Below are positions 39,601 through 51,328 of a stretch of 64,000 nucleotides of DNA, one piece after another. The DNA is from Calliopsis andreniformis. Lineage: Eukaryota; Arthropoda; Insecta; Hymenoptera; Andrenidae. The notes below the pieces were generated by a model that saw only the letters and a list, made by a program, of their open reading frames with translations, was not told where the DNA came from and made no database searches. Numbering within the stretch: position 1 is the stretch's first letter; the number at the start of each line of letters is the position of its first letter. The translations under genes and the position numbers were made by a program. The stretch lies in NCBI RefSeq assembly GCF_051401765.1, contig NW_027480571.1:372001-436000 (forward strand), given 5' to 3'.

Positions 39601-39831
39601 AATCCTCAATCCTCAATCCTCAGTCATCAATACTGAATCTTCAATACTCAATCCTCGATCCTCAATCCCCAATCCTCAATCCTCAATCCTCAATCCTCAT
39701 TCCTGAAACCTCAATCCTCAACCCTCAGTCCTCATACTCAATTCTCAATCCTCAATTCTCAATCCTCAGTCCTCAATCCTCAATCTTCAATCCTCAAGCC
39801 TGAGGCCTCATCCTCAATCATCAATCCTCAA
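36659..39831 (+). repeat. Segment D, single-unit version
   Basis: This segment of about 3.2 kb recurs at 44098-51328. Its landmarks map at offset 7439 (36741 to 44180, 37568 to 45007, 38463 to 45902, 39383 to 46822). Its right end maps at offset 11497 (39801 to 51298), which is 7439 plus twice 2029. It therefore holds one copy of the unit that is present three times in the other version, at 37724-39752. It contains a B module (36680-36850), palindromes at 37425-37434 and 39801-39810, a C module (37567), an A-like module (38463) and a B-like module (39322-39493). The match stops sharply near 39831. Confidence 0.92.
37425..37434. repeat. 10-base palindrome TGAGGCCTCA (module D marker)
   Basis: A perfect palindrome inside CAAGCCTGAGGCCTCATCC. 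It occurs ten times: 37425, 39801, 44864, 51298, 53079, 55499, 55959, 59526, 61174 and 63041 (start positions). It is absent from the left 37 kb. It is followed at once by a 6-base CATCCT unit, and in most copies by CTGTCCCAGATCC about 50 bases later. Two copies (39801, 55499) lack the second part. Confidence 0.8.
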
Positions 39832-41960
39832 CCCTCAATCCTCAATCCTCAATCTTCAATCATCAATAATCAATCTTCAATCCCCAATCATCAATCCTCA
39901 ATCCTCAAACCTCAATCCTCAATATTCAACACTCAACCCTCAACCATCAATCCTCAATACTCAACCATCAATGCTCAATTCTCAATACTCAATAGAACAT
40001 CCTGAATTCTCATGGTTCAATACCAAATTCACAATATTCAATAATCAAATCTCAAACCTCAAGCATCAACTCTCAACACTCAATCCTCAACACTCAGTCC
40101 TCTCTCTTCAATCCTACATCCTCAACCCTCAATCCTCAAGCGTCAATCCTCAATACTCAATCCTCAATCCTCAATCCTCAATCTTCAATCTTCAATCTTC
40201 AATGCTCAATACTCAATCTTCAATCCTCAATCCTCAATCCTCAATCCTCAATCCTCAATACTCAATCCTCAATCATTAATCCTCAATCATCAATACTCAA
40301 TCCTCAACCCTCAAACCTCAATTCTCAATACTCAACCATCAATCCTCAATTCTCAATGCTCCATATAATATCCTGAATTCTCAGTATTCTATACTCAAAC
40401 CTCAATCCTCAACCCTCAGCCCTCATCCTCAATCCTCAATACTCAATCCTCAATCCTCAATATTCAATCCTCTATACTCAACCTTCAATCCTCAATTCTC
40501 AATCCTCAATCCTCAATCCTCAATCCTCAGTCATAAATCCCCAATCATCAATACTCAATCGTCAATCCTCAGACCTCAATCCTCAACCCTCAATCCTCAA
40601 TCCTCAATCCTCAATCTTCAATCCTCAATACTCAATCCACAATCCTCTATCCTCAATTCTCAATCCTCAGTACTCAATCATCAATACTCTATCTTCAATC
40701 CTCAATAATCAATCTCCAATCCTACATCCTGAATCCCCAATCCTCAATCCTTAATCCTCAATCTTCAATCCTCAATCGCCAGTCCTCAATCTTCAATCCT
40801 CAATGCTCAATCCTCAATCCTCAAGCCTCAGTCCTCAATCCTCAATCCTCAATCCTCAAACCTCAATCCTCAACCGTCAGTCCTCTTCCTCAATCCTCAA
40901 CCCTCAATCCTCAATCCTCAATCTTCAATCATCAATAATCAATCTTCAATCCCCAATCATCAATCCTCAATCCTCAAACCTCAATCCTCAATATTCAACA
41001 CTCAACCCTCAACCATCAATCCTCAATACTCAACCATCAATGCTCAATTCTCAATACTCAATAGAACATCCTGAATTCTCATGGTTCAATACCAAATTCA
41101 CAATATTCAATAATCAAATCTCAAACCTCAAGCATCAACTCTCAACACTCAATCCTCAACACTCAGTCCTCTCTCTTCAATCCTACATCCTCAACCCTCA
41201 ATCCTCAAGCGTCAATCCTCAATACTCAATCCTCAATCCTCAATCCTCAATCTTCAATCTTCAATCTTCAATGCTCAATACTCAATCTTCAATCCTCAAT
41301 CCTCAATACTCGATCCTCAATCATTAATCCTCAATCATCAATACTCAATCCTCAACCCTCAAACCTCAATTCTCAATACTCAACCATCAATCCTCAATTC
41401 TCAATGCTCCATATAATATCCTGAATTCTCAGTATTCTATACTCAAACCTCAATCCTCAACCCTCAGCCCTCATCCTCAATCCTCAATACTCAATCCTCA
41501 ATCCTCAATATTCAATCCTCTATACTCAACCTTCAATCCTCAATTCTCAATCCTCAATCCTCAATCCTCAATCCTCAGTCAAAAATCCCCAATCTTCAAT
41601 ACTCAATCGTCAATCCTCAGACCTCAATCCTCAACCCTCAATCCTCATTCCTCAAACCTCAATCCTCAACCCTCAGTCCTCATCCTCAATTCTCAATTCT
41701 CAATCCTCAATCCTCAATCCTCAATCTTCAATCCTCAATAATCAATCTCCAATCCTAGATGCTCAATCCCCAATCTTCAATCCTTAATCCTCAATCTTCA
41801 ATCCTTAATTCTCAATCGTCAATCTTCAATCCTCAATACTCAATCTTCTATCCACAATCCTCAATCCTGAATCCTCAATCCTCATTCTTCAATCCTCAAT
41901 ACCCAATCCTCAATGTACAATCCTCAATACCCTATCCTCAATCTTCAATCCTCAATCCTC
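39832..41960 (+). repeat. Two copies of segment P joined to segment D
   Basis: From about 39832 the text follows 29820 onward (A core 39987, short A form 40365). Near 40590 it jumps back to the equivalent of 29520, then repeats the same A module (41058) and short form (41412). The result is a tandem pair with a period of about 1.07 kb. It ends near 41960, where CAAGCGT replaces the segment P text. I noticed one base difference at 41582 (CAAAAATCC versus CATAAATCC). Confidence 0.85.
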
Positions 41961-43289
41961 AAGCGTCAATCCTCAATCCTGAATCCTCAACCCTCAATCC
42001 TCAGTCATCAAACCTCAATCCCCAATCCTCAATCCTGAATCCTCAATCTTCAGCCCACAGTCCGTATAAATCAATTGTCAATCCTCAATCCTCAATAGAA
42101 TATCCTCAACTCACAGTTTTCAATACTCAATCCCCATTCTTCACTCTTCAAATCTCAATCCACAAATATCAGTTCTCATCACTCAACCATCAACACTTAG
42201 TCCTCAATCTTCAATCCTCAATCCTCAATCCTCAATCTTCAATCCTCAATAATGTATCTTCAATCCTCAATCCTCAATCCTCAATCGTCAATCCTGAATA
42301 TTCAATCCTCAGTCCCCAATCCTCAATCTTCAATCCTCAGTCCTCTATCCTCAATCCTCAATCCTCAATACTCATTCTCAGTCCTCAAACCTCAATGCTC
42401 AGTCCTCAATCCTCTATCATCAATCCTCAATCTTCAATACTCAATACTCAATCCTCAATCCTCAATCCTCAATCCTCAATCCTCAATCCTCAATACTCAG
42501 TCATAAATCCTCAATCTTCAATACTCAATCGTCAATCCTCAATACTCAATCTGCAATCCTCAATCCTCAATCCTCAATCCTCAATCCTCAATCCTCAATC
42601 CTGAATCCGCAATCTTCAATCCTCAATACTCAATCTGCAATCCTCAATCCTCAATCTTCAATCCTCAATCCTCATTCTTCCATCCTCAATACTCAATCCT
42701 CAATCCTCAATCCTCATTCTTCAATCCTCAATACCAAATCCTCAATCTTCAATCCTCAATCCTCAATTCGCAATCCTCAACCCTCAATCCTCAGACCTCA
42801 AGTATCAATACTCAACCCTCAGTCCTCGTCCTCAATACACAACCCTCAATCATCAATCCTGAATCTTCATTCATCAATATTCACCCTTCAATCCTCAATC
42901 CTCAATCCTCAATGTTCAATCCTCAATACCCAATCCTCAATCTTCAATCCTCAATCCTCAAGCGTCAATCCTCAATCCTGAATCCTCAACCCTCAATCCT
43001 CAGTCATCAAACCTCAATCCCCAATCCTCAATCCTGAATCCTCAATCTTCAGCCCAGAGTCCTTATAAATAAATTGTCAATCCTCAATCCTCAATAGAAT
43101 ATCCTCAACTCACAGTTTTCAATACTCAATCCCCATTCTTCACTCTTCAAATCTCAATCCACAAATATCAGTCCTCATCACTCAACCATCAACACTCAGT
43201 CCTCAATCTCCAATCCTCAATCCTCAATCCTCAATCTTCAATCCTCAATAATGAATCTTCAATCCTCAATCCTCTATCCTCAATCCTCA
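41961..43289 (+). repeat. 1.0-kb duplication with B modules (CTCACAG subtype)
   Basis: Two B modules, at about 42034-42204 and 43036-43204, are 999 bases apart. They share the unusual spellings ACTCACAG, CAAATATCAG and TATAAAT just upstream. The run GTCATCAAACC with CAATCCCC is also shared, and occurs a third time near 31890-31925 without its B module. The spacer 42205-42955 holds common heptads and a CATTCT 6-base unit near 42370. Confidence 0.8.
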
Positions 43290-44075
43290 ATCCTCATTCC
43301 TCAATTCTCAATCCTCAATCCTCAGTCCTCAGACCTCAAACTTCAATCCTCAACTCTCAGCCCTCATCCTGAATCCTCAGTCCTCAATCTTCAATCCCCT
43401 ATCCTCAATCCTCAAGCCTCAATTCTCAATCCTCAGCCCTCAGTCCTCAAACCTCAATCCTCAACCCTCAATTCTCAATCCTCAATCTTCAATCCTCAAT
43501 CCTCAATCCTCAATCCTCAATCCTCAATCCTCAATCCTCAATCCTCAGGCATCAATACTCAATCTTCAATACTCAATCCTCAATCCTCAATCCTCAATCC
43601 TCAATTCTCAACCCTCAATCCTCATTCCTCAAACCTCAATCCTCAACCCGCAGTCCTCATCCTCAATTCTCAATCCTCAATCTTCAATCCTCAATCCTCA
43701 ATCCTCAATTCTCAATCCTCAATCCTCAAACTTCAGACCTCAAACATCAATACTCAACCCTCACTCCTCGTCCTCAATCCACAACCCTCAATCCTCGATC
43801 CTCAATCTTCAATAATCAATATTCAATATTCAATTCTCAACCCTCAACCCTCAATACTCAATCCTCAATCCTCAATGTACGAACCTCAATACCCAATACT
43901 CAATCTTCAATACTCAATCATCAATACTCAATATTCAATACTCAATCCTCAATCCTCAATCCTCAATCCTCAATACTCAACCATCAATCCTCAATTCCCA
44001 ATACTCAATAGAGTATCCTGAATTCTCAGGATTCAATACTCAAACCTCAGTCCTCAACCCTCAGCCCTCATCCTC
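43290..44075 (+). repeat. Segment E, copy 2
   Basis: Copy of 30990-31760 with the same GTACGAACC marker (about 43875) and the same CAATAGAGTATCC short A form at 44005, including the perfect hairpin core 44016-44031. It ends just before the start of the second version of segment D, so the two segments are directly joined here but not at 31.7 kb. Confidence 0.85.
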
Positions 44076-45162
44076 CATCCTCAATCCTCAATCCTCAATC
44101 CTCAATCCTGAATCCTCAACCCTGAATCCTCAATCTTCAGCCATCAGTCCTCAAAAATCAACTATCAATCCTCTATCCTGAATAGAATATCCTCCATTTA
44201 CAGTTTTCCATACTCAATCCCCATTCTTCAATCTTCAAATCTGAATCCACAAACATCAATTCTAATCACTCAACCATCAACACTCAGTCCTCAATCTTCA
44301 ATCCTCAATCCTCAATCCTCAATTCTCAATCCTCAATCCTCAATCCTCGGACCCCAAACATCAATACTCAATCCTCAGTCCTCGTCCTCAATCCACAACC
44401 CTCAATCCTCAATACTCAATCTTCAATCATCAATATTCAATATTCAGTCCTCAATCCGCAATCCTCAATCCTCTATCCTCAATTCCCAATCCTCAATGTT
44501 CAATCCGCAATACCCAATCCTCAATCTTCAATACTCAATCCTCAATCCTCAATCCTCAATCCTCAATCCTCAATCCTCAATCCTCAATCCTCAATACTCA
44601 ATCTTCAATCCTCAATCCTCAATACTGAATCTTTAATCCTCAATCCTCAATACTCAATCCTTAATCCTGAATCTTCAATCCTCAATCCTCAATCCTCATT
44701 CTTCAATCCTCAATACCAAATCCTCAATCATCAATCCTCAATCCTCAATCCTCATTCTTCAATCCCCAATATCCAATCCTCAATCTTCAATCCTCAATTC
44801 TCAATCCTCAATTCTCAATCCTCAATCCTCAGTCCTCAGTCCTCAACCCTCAATCCTCAAGCCTGAGGCCTCATCCTCAATCCTCAATCCTCAATACTCA
44901 ATCTTCAATCCTCTGTCCCAGATCCTCAATCCTCAATCCTCATTCTTCAATCCTCAATACCCAATCCTCAATCATCAATCCTCAATCCTCAATCCTCAAT
45001 CCTCAATTGTCAATCCTCAATCCTCAGTCCTCAGTCCTCAAACCACAATCCTCAACCCTCAGCCCTCATCCTCAATCCTCAATCCTCAATCCTCAGTCCT
45101 CCGTCCTCAAACCTCAATCCTCAGCCGTCAGACCTCATCCTCAATCCTCAATCCTCAATCCT

Positions 45163-47191
45163 CAATCCTCAACCTTCAATCCTCAATCCTCAATCCTCAA
45201 TCCTGAGACCTCAAACATCAATACTCAAACCTCAGTCCTCGTCCTCAATCCACAACCCTCAATCCTCGATCCTCAACCATCAATCATCAATACTCAATCT
45301 TCAATCCTCAATCCACAACACTCAGTACTCAATCGTCAATCTTACATCCTCGATACTCAATCTTCAATACTCAATACTCAATCCTCAATCCTCAATGCTC
45401 ATTCTTCAATCCTCAATACCTAATTATCAATCTTCAATCCTCAATCCTCAATCCTCAATTCTCAATCCTCAATCCTCAGTCCTCAGTTCTCAAACCTCAA
45501 TCCTCAACCCTCAGACCGCATCCTCAATCCTCAATCCTCAATCCTCAATCTTCAATCCCTAATACTCAATCATCAATCCTCAATCCTCAATCCTTAATCC
45601 TCAATCCTCAATCCTCAATCCTCAATCCTCAGTCATCAGTACTCAATCTTCAATACTCAAACCTCAATCCTCAATCCTCAATCCTCAATCCTCAATCCTC
45701 AATCCTCATTCCTCAAAGCTCAATCGTCAGCCCTCAGTCCTCATCTTCAATTCTCAATTCTCAATCCTTAATCCTCAATCCTCAATCTTCAAACATCAAT
45801 ACTCAATATTCAATCCTCAATCCTCAATCCTCATTCCTCAATCCTCAATCCTCAATATTCAACACACAATCCTCAATCATCAATCCTCAATTCTCAATAC
45901 TCAGCAGTATATTCTGAATTCTCATGGTTCAATACTCAATCCACAATATTCAGTAATCAAATCTCAGTCCTCAAACACCAATTCTCAACTCTCAATCCTC
46001 AACACTCAGTCCTATTTCTTCAATCCTCCATCCTCAATCCTCAATCCTCAAGCGTCAATCCTCAATCCTCAATCCTCAATCCTCATCCTCAATCTTCAAT
46101 CCTCAATCCTCAATCCTCAATCTTCAATCCTCAAGGCTCAATCTTCAATCCTCAAACCTCAATCCCCAATCCCCAATCCTCATTCTTCAATCCACAATAC
46201 CCAATCCTCAATCTTCAATCCTCGATCCTCAATCCTCAATTTTCAATCCCCAATCCTCAATCCTCAGACCTGAAACATCAATACTCCACCCTCAGTCCTC
46301 GTCCTCAATCCACAACCGTCAATCCTCGATCCTCAATCTTCAATCCTCAATACTCAATCTTCAATCCTCAATCCTCAACCCTCAATACTCAATCGTCAAT
46401 CTTATATCCTCAATACTCAATCTTCAATACACAATCCTCAATCCTCAATCCTCAATCCTCATCCTTCAATCCTCAATACCCAATCCTCAATCTTCAATCC
46501 TCAATCCTCAATCCTCAATTCTCAATCCACAATCCTCAGTCCTCAGTTCTCAACCTCAATCCTCAACCCTCAGACTGCACCCTCAATCTTCAATCCTCAA
46601 TCCTCAATCCTCAAACATCTATTCTCAACTCTCAATCCTCAACACTCAGTCCTCTCTCTTCAATCCTCCATCCTCAATCCTCAATCCTCAAGCGTCAATC
46701 CTCAATCCTCAATCCTCAACCCTCAATCCTCAGTCCTCAAACCTCAATCCCGAATCCTCAATCCTGAATCCTCAATCTTCAGCCCTCAGTCCTCAACAGT
46801 CAATTGTCAATCCTCAATCCTCAATAGAATATCCTAAATTCACTGTTTTCAATACTCAATCCCCATTCTTCAATCTTCAAATCGCAATCCACAAACATCA
46901 ATTCTCATCACTCAACCCTCAGCACTCAGTCGTCAATCATCAATCCTCAATCCTCAATCCTCAACCTTCAATCCTCAATACTCAATCTTCAATCCTCAAT
47001 CCTCAATCCTCAATCCTCAATACTCAATCCTCAATCCTCAATACTCAATCCTCAATCCTCAGTCATCAATACTGAATCTTCAATACTCAATCCTCGATCC
47101 TCAATCCCCAATCCTCAATCCTCAATCCTCAATCCTCATTCCTGAAACCTCAATCCTCAACCCTCAGTCCTCATACTCAATTCTCAATCCT
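45163..47191 (+). repeat. 2029-base higher-order unit, copy 1
   Basis: I tiled this unit completely by eye into 291 units: 283 heptads and eight 6-base units (CGTCCT twice, CATCCT twice, CATCTT, CAACCT, CACCCT, CATACT). 7x291-8 gives 2029. It holds one A-like module (core 45902, CAGCAGTATATTCTGAATTC) and one B-like module (46761-46930, CTAAATTCACTG). Differences from its neighbours include TAATTATC near 45421 and CAAACACC near 45973. It shares GAGACC near 45204 with copies 2 and 3, whereas the single-unit version has CAGACC. Confidence 0.93.
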
Positions 47192-49220
47192 CAATCCTCA
47201 ACCTTCAATCCTCAATCCTCAATCCTCAATCCTGAGACCTCAAACATCAATACTCAAACCTCAGTCCTCGTCCTCAATCCACAACCCTCAATCCTCGATC
47301 CTCAACCATCAATCATCAATACTCAATCTTCAATCCTCAATCCACAACACTCAGTACTCAATCGTCAATCTTACATCCTCGATACTCAATCTTCAATACT
47401 CAATACTCAATCCTCAATCCTCAATGCTCATTCTTCAATCCTCAATACCTAATCCTCAATCTTCAATCCTCAATCCTCAATCCTCAATTCTCAATCCTCA
47501 ATCCTCAGTCCTCAGTTCTCAAACCTCAATCCTCAACCCTCAGACCGCATCCTCAATCCTCAATCCTCAATCCTCAATCTTCAATCCCTAATACTCAATC
47601 ATCAATCCTCAATCCTCAATCCTTAATCCTCAATCCTCAATCCTCAATCCTCAATCCTCAGTCATCAGTACTCAATCTTCAATACTCAAACCTCAATCCT
47701 CAATCCTCAATCCTCAATCCTCAATCCTCAATCCTCATTCCTCAAAGCTCAATCGTCAGCCCTCAGTCCTCATCTTCAATTCTCAATTCTCAATCCTTAA
47801 TCCTCAATCCTCAATCTTCAAACATCAATACTCAATATTCAATCCTCAATCCTCAATCCGCATTCCTCAATCCTCAATCCTCAATATTCAACACACAATC
47901 CTCAATCATCAATCCTCAATTCTCAATACTCAGCAGTATATTCTGAATTCTCATGGTTCAATACTCAATCCACAATATTCAGTAATCAAATCTCAGTCCT
48001 CATACACCAATTCTCAACTCTCAATCCTCAACACTCAGTCCTATTTCTTCAATCCTCCATCCTCAATCCTCAATCCTCAAGCGTCAATCCTCAATCCTCA
48101 ATCCTCAATCCTCATCCTCAATCTTCAATCCTCAATCCTCAATCCTCAATCTTCAATCCTCAAGGCTCAATCTTCAATCCTCAAACCTCAATCCCCAATC
48201 CCCAATCCTCATTCTTCAATCCACAATACCCAATCCTCAATCTTCAATCCTCGATCCTCAATCCTCAATTTTCAATCCCCAATCCTCAATCCTCAGACCT
48301 GAAACATCAATACTCCACCCTCAGTCCTCGTCCTCAATCCACAACCGTCAATCCTCGATCCTCAATCTTCAATCCTCAATACTCAATCTTCAATCCTCAA
48401 TCCTCAACCCTCAATACTCAATCGTCAATCTTATATCCTCAATACTCAATCTTCAATACACAATCCTCAATCCTCAATCCTCAATCCTCATCCTTCAATC
48501 CTCAATACCCAATCCTCAATCTTCAATCCTCAATCCTCAATCCTCAATTCTCAATCCACAATCCTCAGTCCTCAGTTCTCAACCTCAATCCTCAACCCTC
48601 AGACTGCACCCTCAATCTTCAATCCTCAATCCTCAATCCTCAAACATCTATTCTCAACTCTCAATCCTCAACACTCAGTCCTCTCTCTTCAATCCTCCAT
48701 CCTCAATCCTCAATCCTCAAGCGTCAATCCTCAATCCTCAATCCTCAACCCTCAATCCTCAGTCCTCAAACCTCAATCCCGAATCCTCAATCCTGAATCC
48801 TCAATCTTCAGCCCTCAGTCCTCAACAGTCAATTGTCAATCCTCAATCCTCAATAGAATATCCTAAATTCACTGTTTTCAATACTCAATCCCCATTCTTC
48901 AATCTTCAAATCGCAATCCACAAACATCAATTCTCATCACTCAACCCTCAGCACTCAGTCGTCAATCATCAATCCTCAATCCTCAATCCTCAACCTTCAA
49001 TCCTCAATACTCAATCTTCAATCCTCAATCCTCAATCCTCAATCCTCAATACTCAATCCTCAATCCTCAATACTCAATCCTCAATCCTCAGTCATCAATA
49101 CTGAATCTTCAATACTCAATCCTCGATCCTCAATCCCCAATCCTCAATCCTCAATCCTCAATCCTCATTCCTGAAACCTCAATCCTCAACCCTCAGTCCT
49201 CATACTCAATTCTCAATCCT
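47192..49220 (+). repeat. 2029-base higher-order unit, copy 2
   Basis: In exact register with copy 1 (A core 45902 to 47931, B core 46822 to 48851). The private change I see is CCGCATTCC near 47858. It shares CATACACC near 48001 with copy 3, while copy 1 and the single-unit version have CAAACACC. Copies 2 and 3 are therefore sisters. Confidence 0.93.
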
Positions 49221-51249
49221 CAATCCTCAACCTTCAATCCTCAATCCTCAATCCTCAATCCTGAGACCTCAAACATCAATACTCAAACCTCAGTCCTCGT
49301 CCTCAATCCACAACCCTCAATCCTCGATCCTCAACCATCAATCATCAATACTCAATCTTCAATCCTCAATCCACAACACTCAGTACTCAATCGTCAATCT
49401 TACATCCTCGATACTCAATCTTCAATACTCAATACTCAATCCTCAATCCTCAATGCTCATTCTTCAATCCTCAATACCTAATCCTCAATCTTCAATCCTC
49501 AATCCTCAATCCTCAATTCTCAATCCTCAATCCTCAGTCCTCAGTTCTCAAACCTCAATCCTCAACCCTCAGACCGCATCCTCAATCCTCAATCCTCAAT
49601 CCTCAATCTTCAATCCCTAATACTCAATCATCAATCCTCAATCCTCAATCCTTAATCCTCAATCCTCAATCCTCAATCCTCAATCCTCAGTCATCAGTAC
49701 TCAATCTTCAATACTCAAACCTCAATCCTCAATCCTCAATCCTCAATCCTCAATCCTCAATCCTCATTCCTCAAAGCTCAATCGTCAGCCCTCAGTCCTC
49801 ATCTTCAATTCTCAATTCTCAATCCTTAATCCTCAATCCTCAATCTTCAAACATCAATACTCAATATTCAATCCTCAATCCTCAATCCTCATTCCTCAAT
49901 CCTCAATCCTCAATATTCAACACACAATCCTCAATCATCAATCCTCAATTCTCAATACTCAGCAGTATATTCTGAATTCTCATGGTTCAATACTCAATCC
50001 ACAATATTCAGTAATCAAATCTCAGTCCTCATACACCAATTCTCAACTCTCAATCCTCAACACTCAGTCCTATTTCTTCAATCCTCCATCCTCAATCCTC
50101 AATCCTCAAGCGTCAATCCTCAATCCTCAATCCTCAATCCTCATCCTCAATCTTCAATCCTCAATCCTCAATCCTCAATCTTCAATCCTCAAGGCTCAAT
50201 CTTCAATCCTCAAACCTCAATCCCCAATCCCCAATCCTCATTCTTCAATCCACAATACCCAATCCTCAATCTTCAATCCTCGATCCTCAATCCTCAATTT
50301 TCAATCCCCAATCCTCAATCCTCAGACCTGAAACATCAATACTCCACCCTCAGTCCTCGTCCTCAATCCACAACCGTCAATCCTCGATCCTCAATCTTCA
50401 ATCCTCAATACTCAATCTTCATTCCTCAATCCTCAACCCTCAATACTCAATCGTCAATCTTATATCCTCAATACTCAATCTTCAATACACAATCCTCAAT
50501 CCTCAATCCTCAATCCTCATCCTTCAATCCTCAATACCCAATCCTCAATCTTCAATCCTCAATCCTCAATCCTCAATTCTCAATCCACAATCCTCAGTCC
50601 TCAGTTCTCAACCTCAATCCTCAACCCTCAGACTGCACCCTCAATCTTCAATCCTCAATCCTCAATCCTCAAACATCTATTCTCAACTCTCAATCCTCAA
50701 CACTCAGTCCTCTCTCTTCAATCCTCCATCCTCAATCCTCAATCCTCAAGCGTCAATCCTCAATCCTCAATCCTCAACCCTCAATCCTCAGTCCTCAAAC
50801 CTCAATCCCGAATCCTCAATCCTGAATCCTCAATCTTCAGCCCTCAGTCCTCAACAGTCAATTGTCAATCCTCAATCCTCAATAGAATATCCTAAATTCA
50901 CTGTTTTCAATACTCAATCCCCATTCTTCAATCTTCAAATCGCAATCCACAAACATCAATTCTCATCACTCAACCCTCAGCACTCAGTCGTCAATCATCA
51001 ATCCTCAATCCTCAATCCTCAACCTTCAATCCTCAATACTCAATCTTCAATCCTCAATCCTCAATCCTCAATCCTCAATACTCAATCCTCAATCCTCAAT
51101 ACTCAATCCTCAATCCTCAGTCATCAATACTTAATCTTCAATACTCAATCCTCGATCCTCAATCCCCAATCCTCAATCCTCAATCCTCAATCCTCATTCC
51201 TGAAACCTCAATCCTCAACCCTCAGTCCTCATACTCAATTCTCAATCCT
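49221..51249 (+). repeat. 2029-base higher-order unit, copy 3
   Basis: In register with copy 2 (A core 47931 to 49960). Private changes are CTTCATTCC near 50419 and ACTTAATC near 51130. Its right end runs on into the flank of segment D (CAATTCTCAATCC) instead of restarting the unit, which fixes the end of the tandem array. Confidence 0.93.
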
Positions 51250-51328
51250 CAATTCTCAATCCTCAGTCCTCAATCCTCAATCTTCAATCCTCAAGCCTGA
51301 GGCCTCATCCTCAATCATCAATCCTCAA

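Larger units (their letters stand above)
44098..51328 (+). repeat. Segment D, expanded version
   Basis: Same ends as 36659-39831 but longer by 4058 bases, exactly two extra 2029-base units. The left part (44098-45162) holds the B module 44119-44290, palindrome 44864-44873 and C module 45006. Three tandem units follow, and then a right flank (51250-51328) that matches 39753-39831, including the palindrome at 51298-51307. After 51328 the two versions diverge. Confidence 0.92.
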
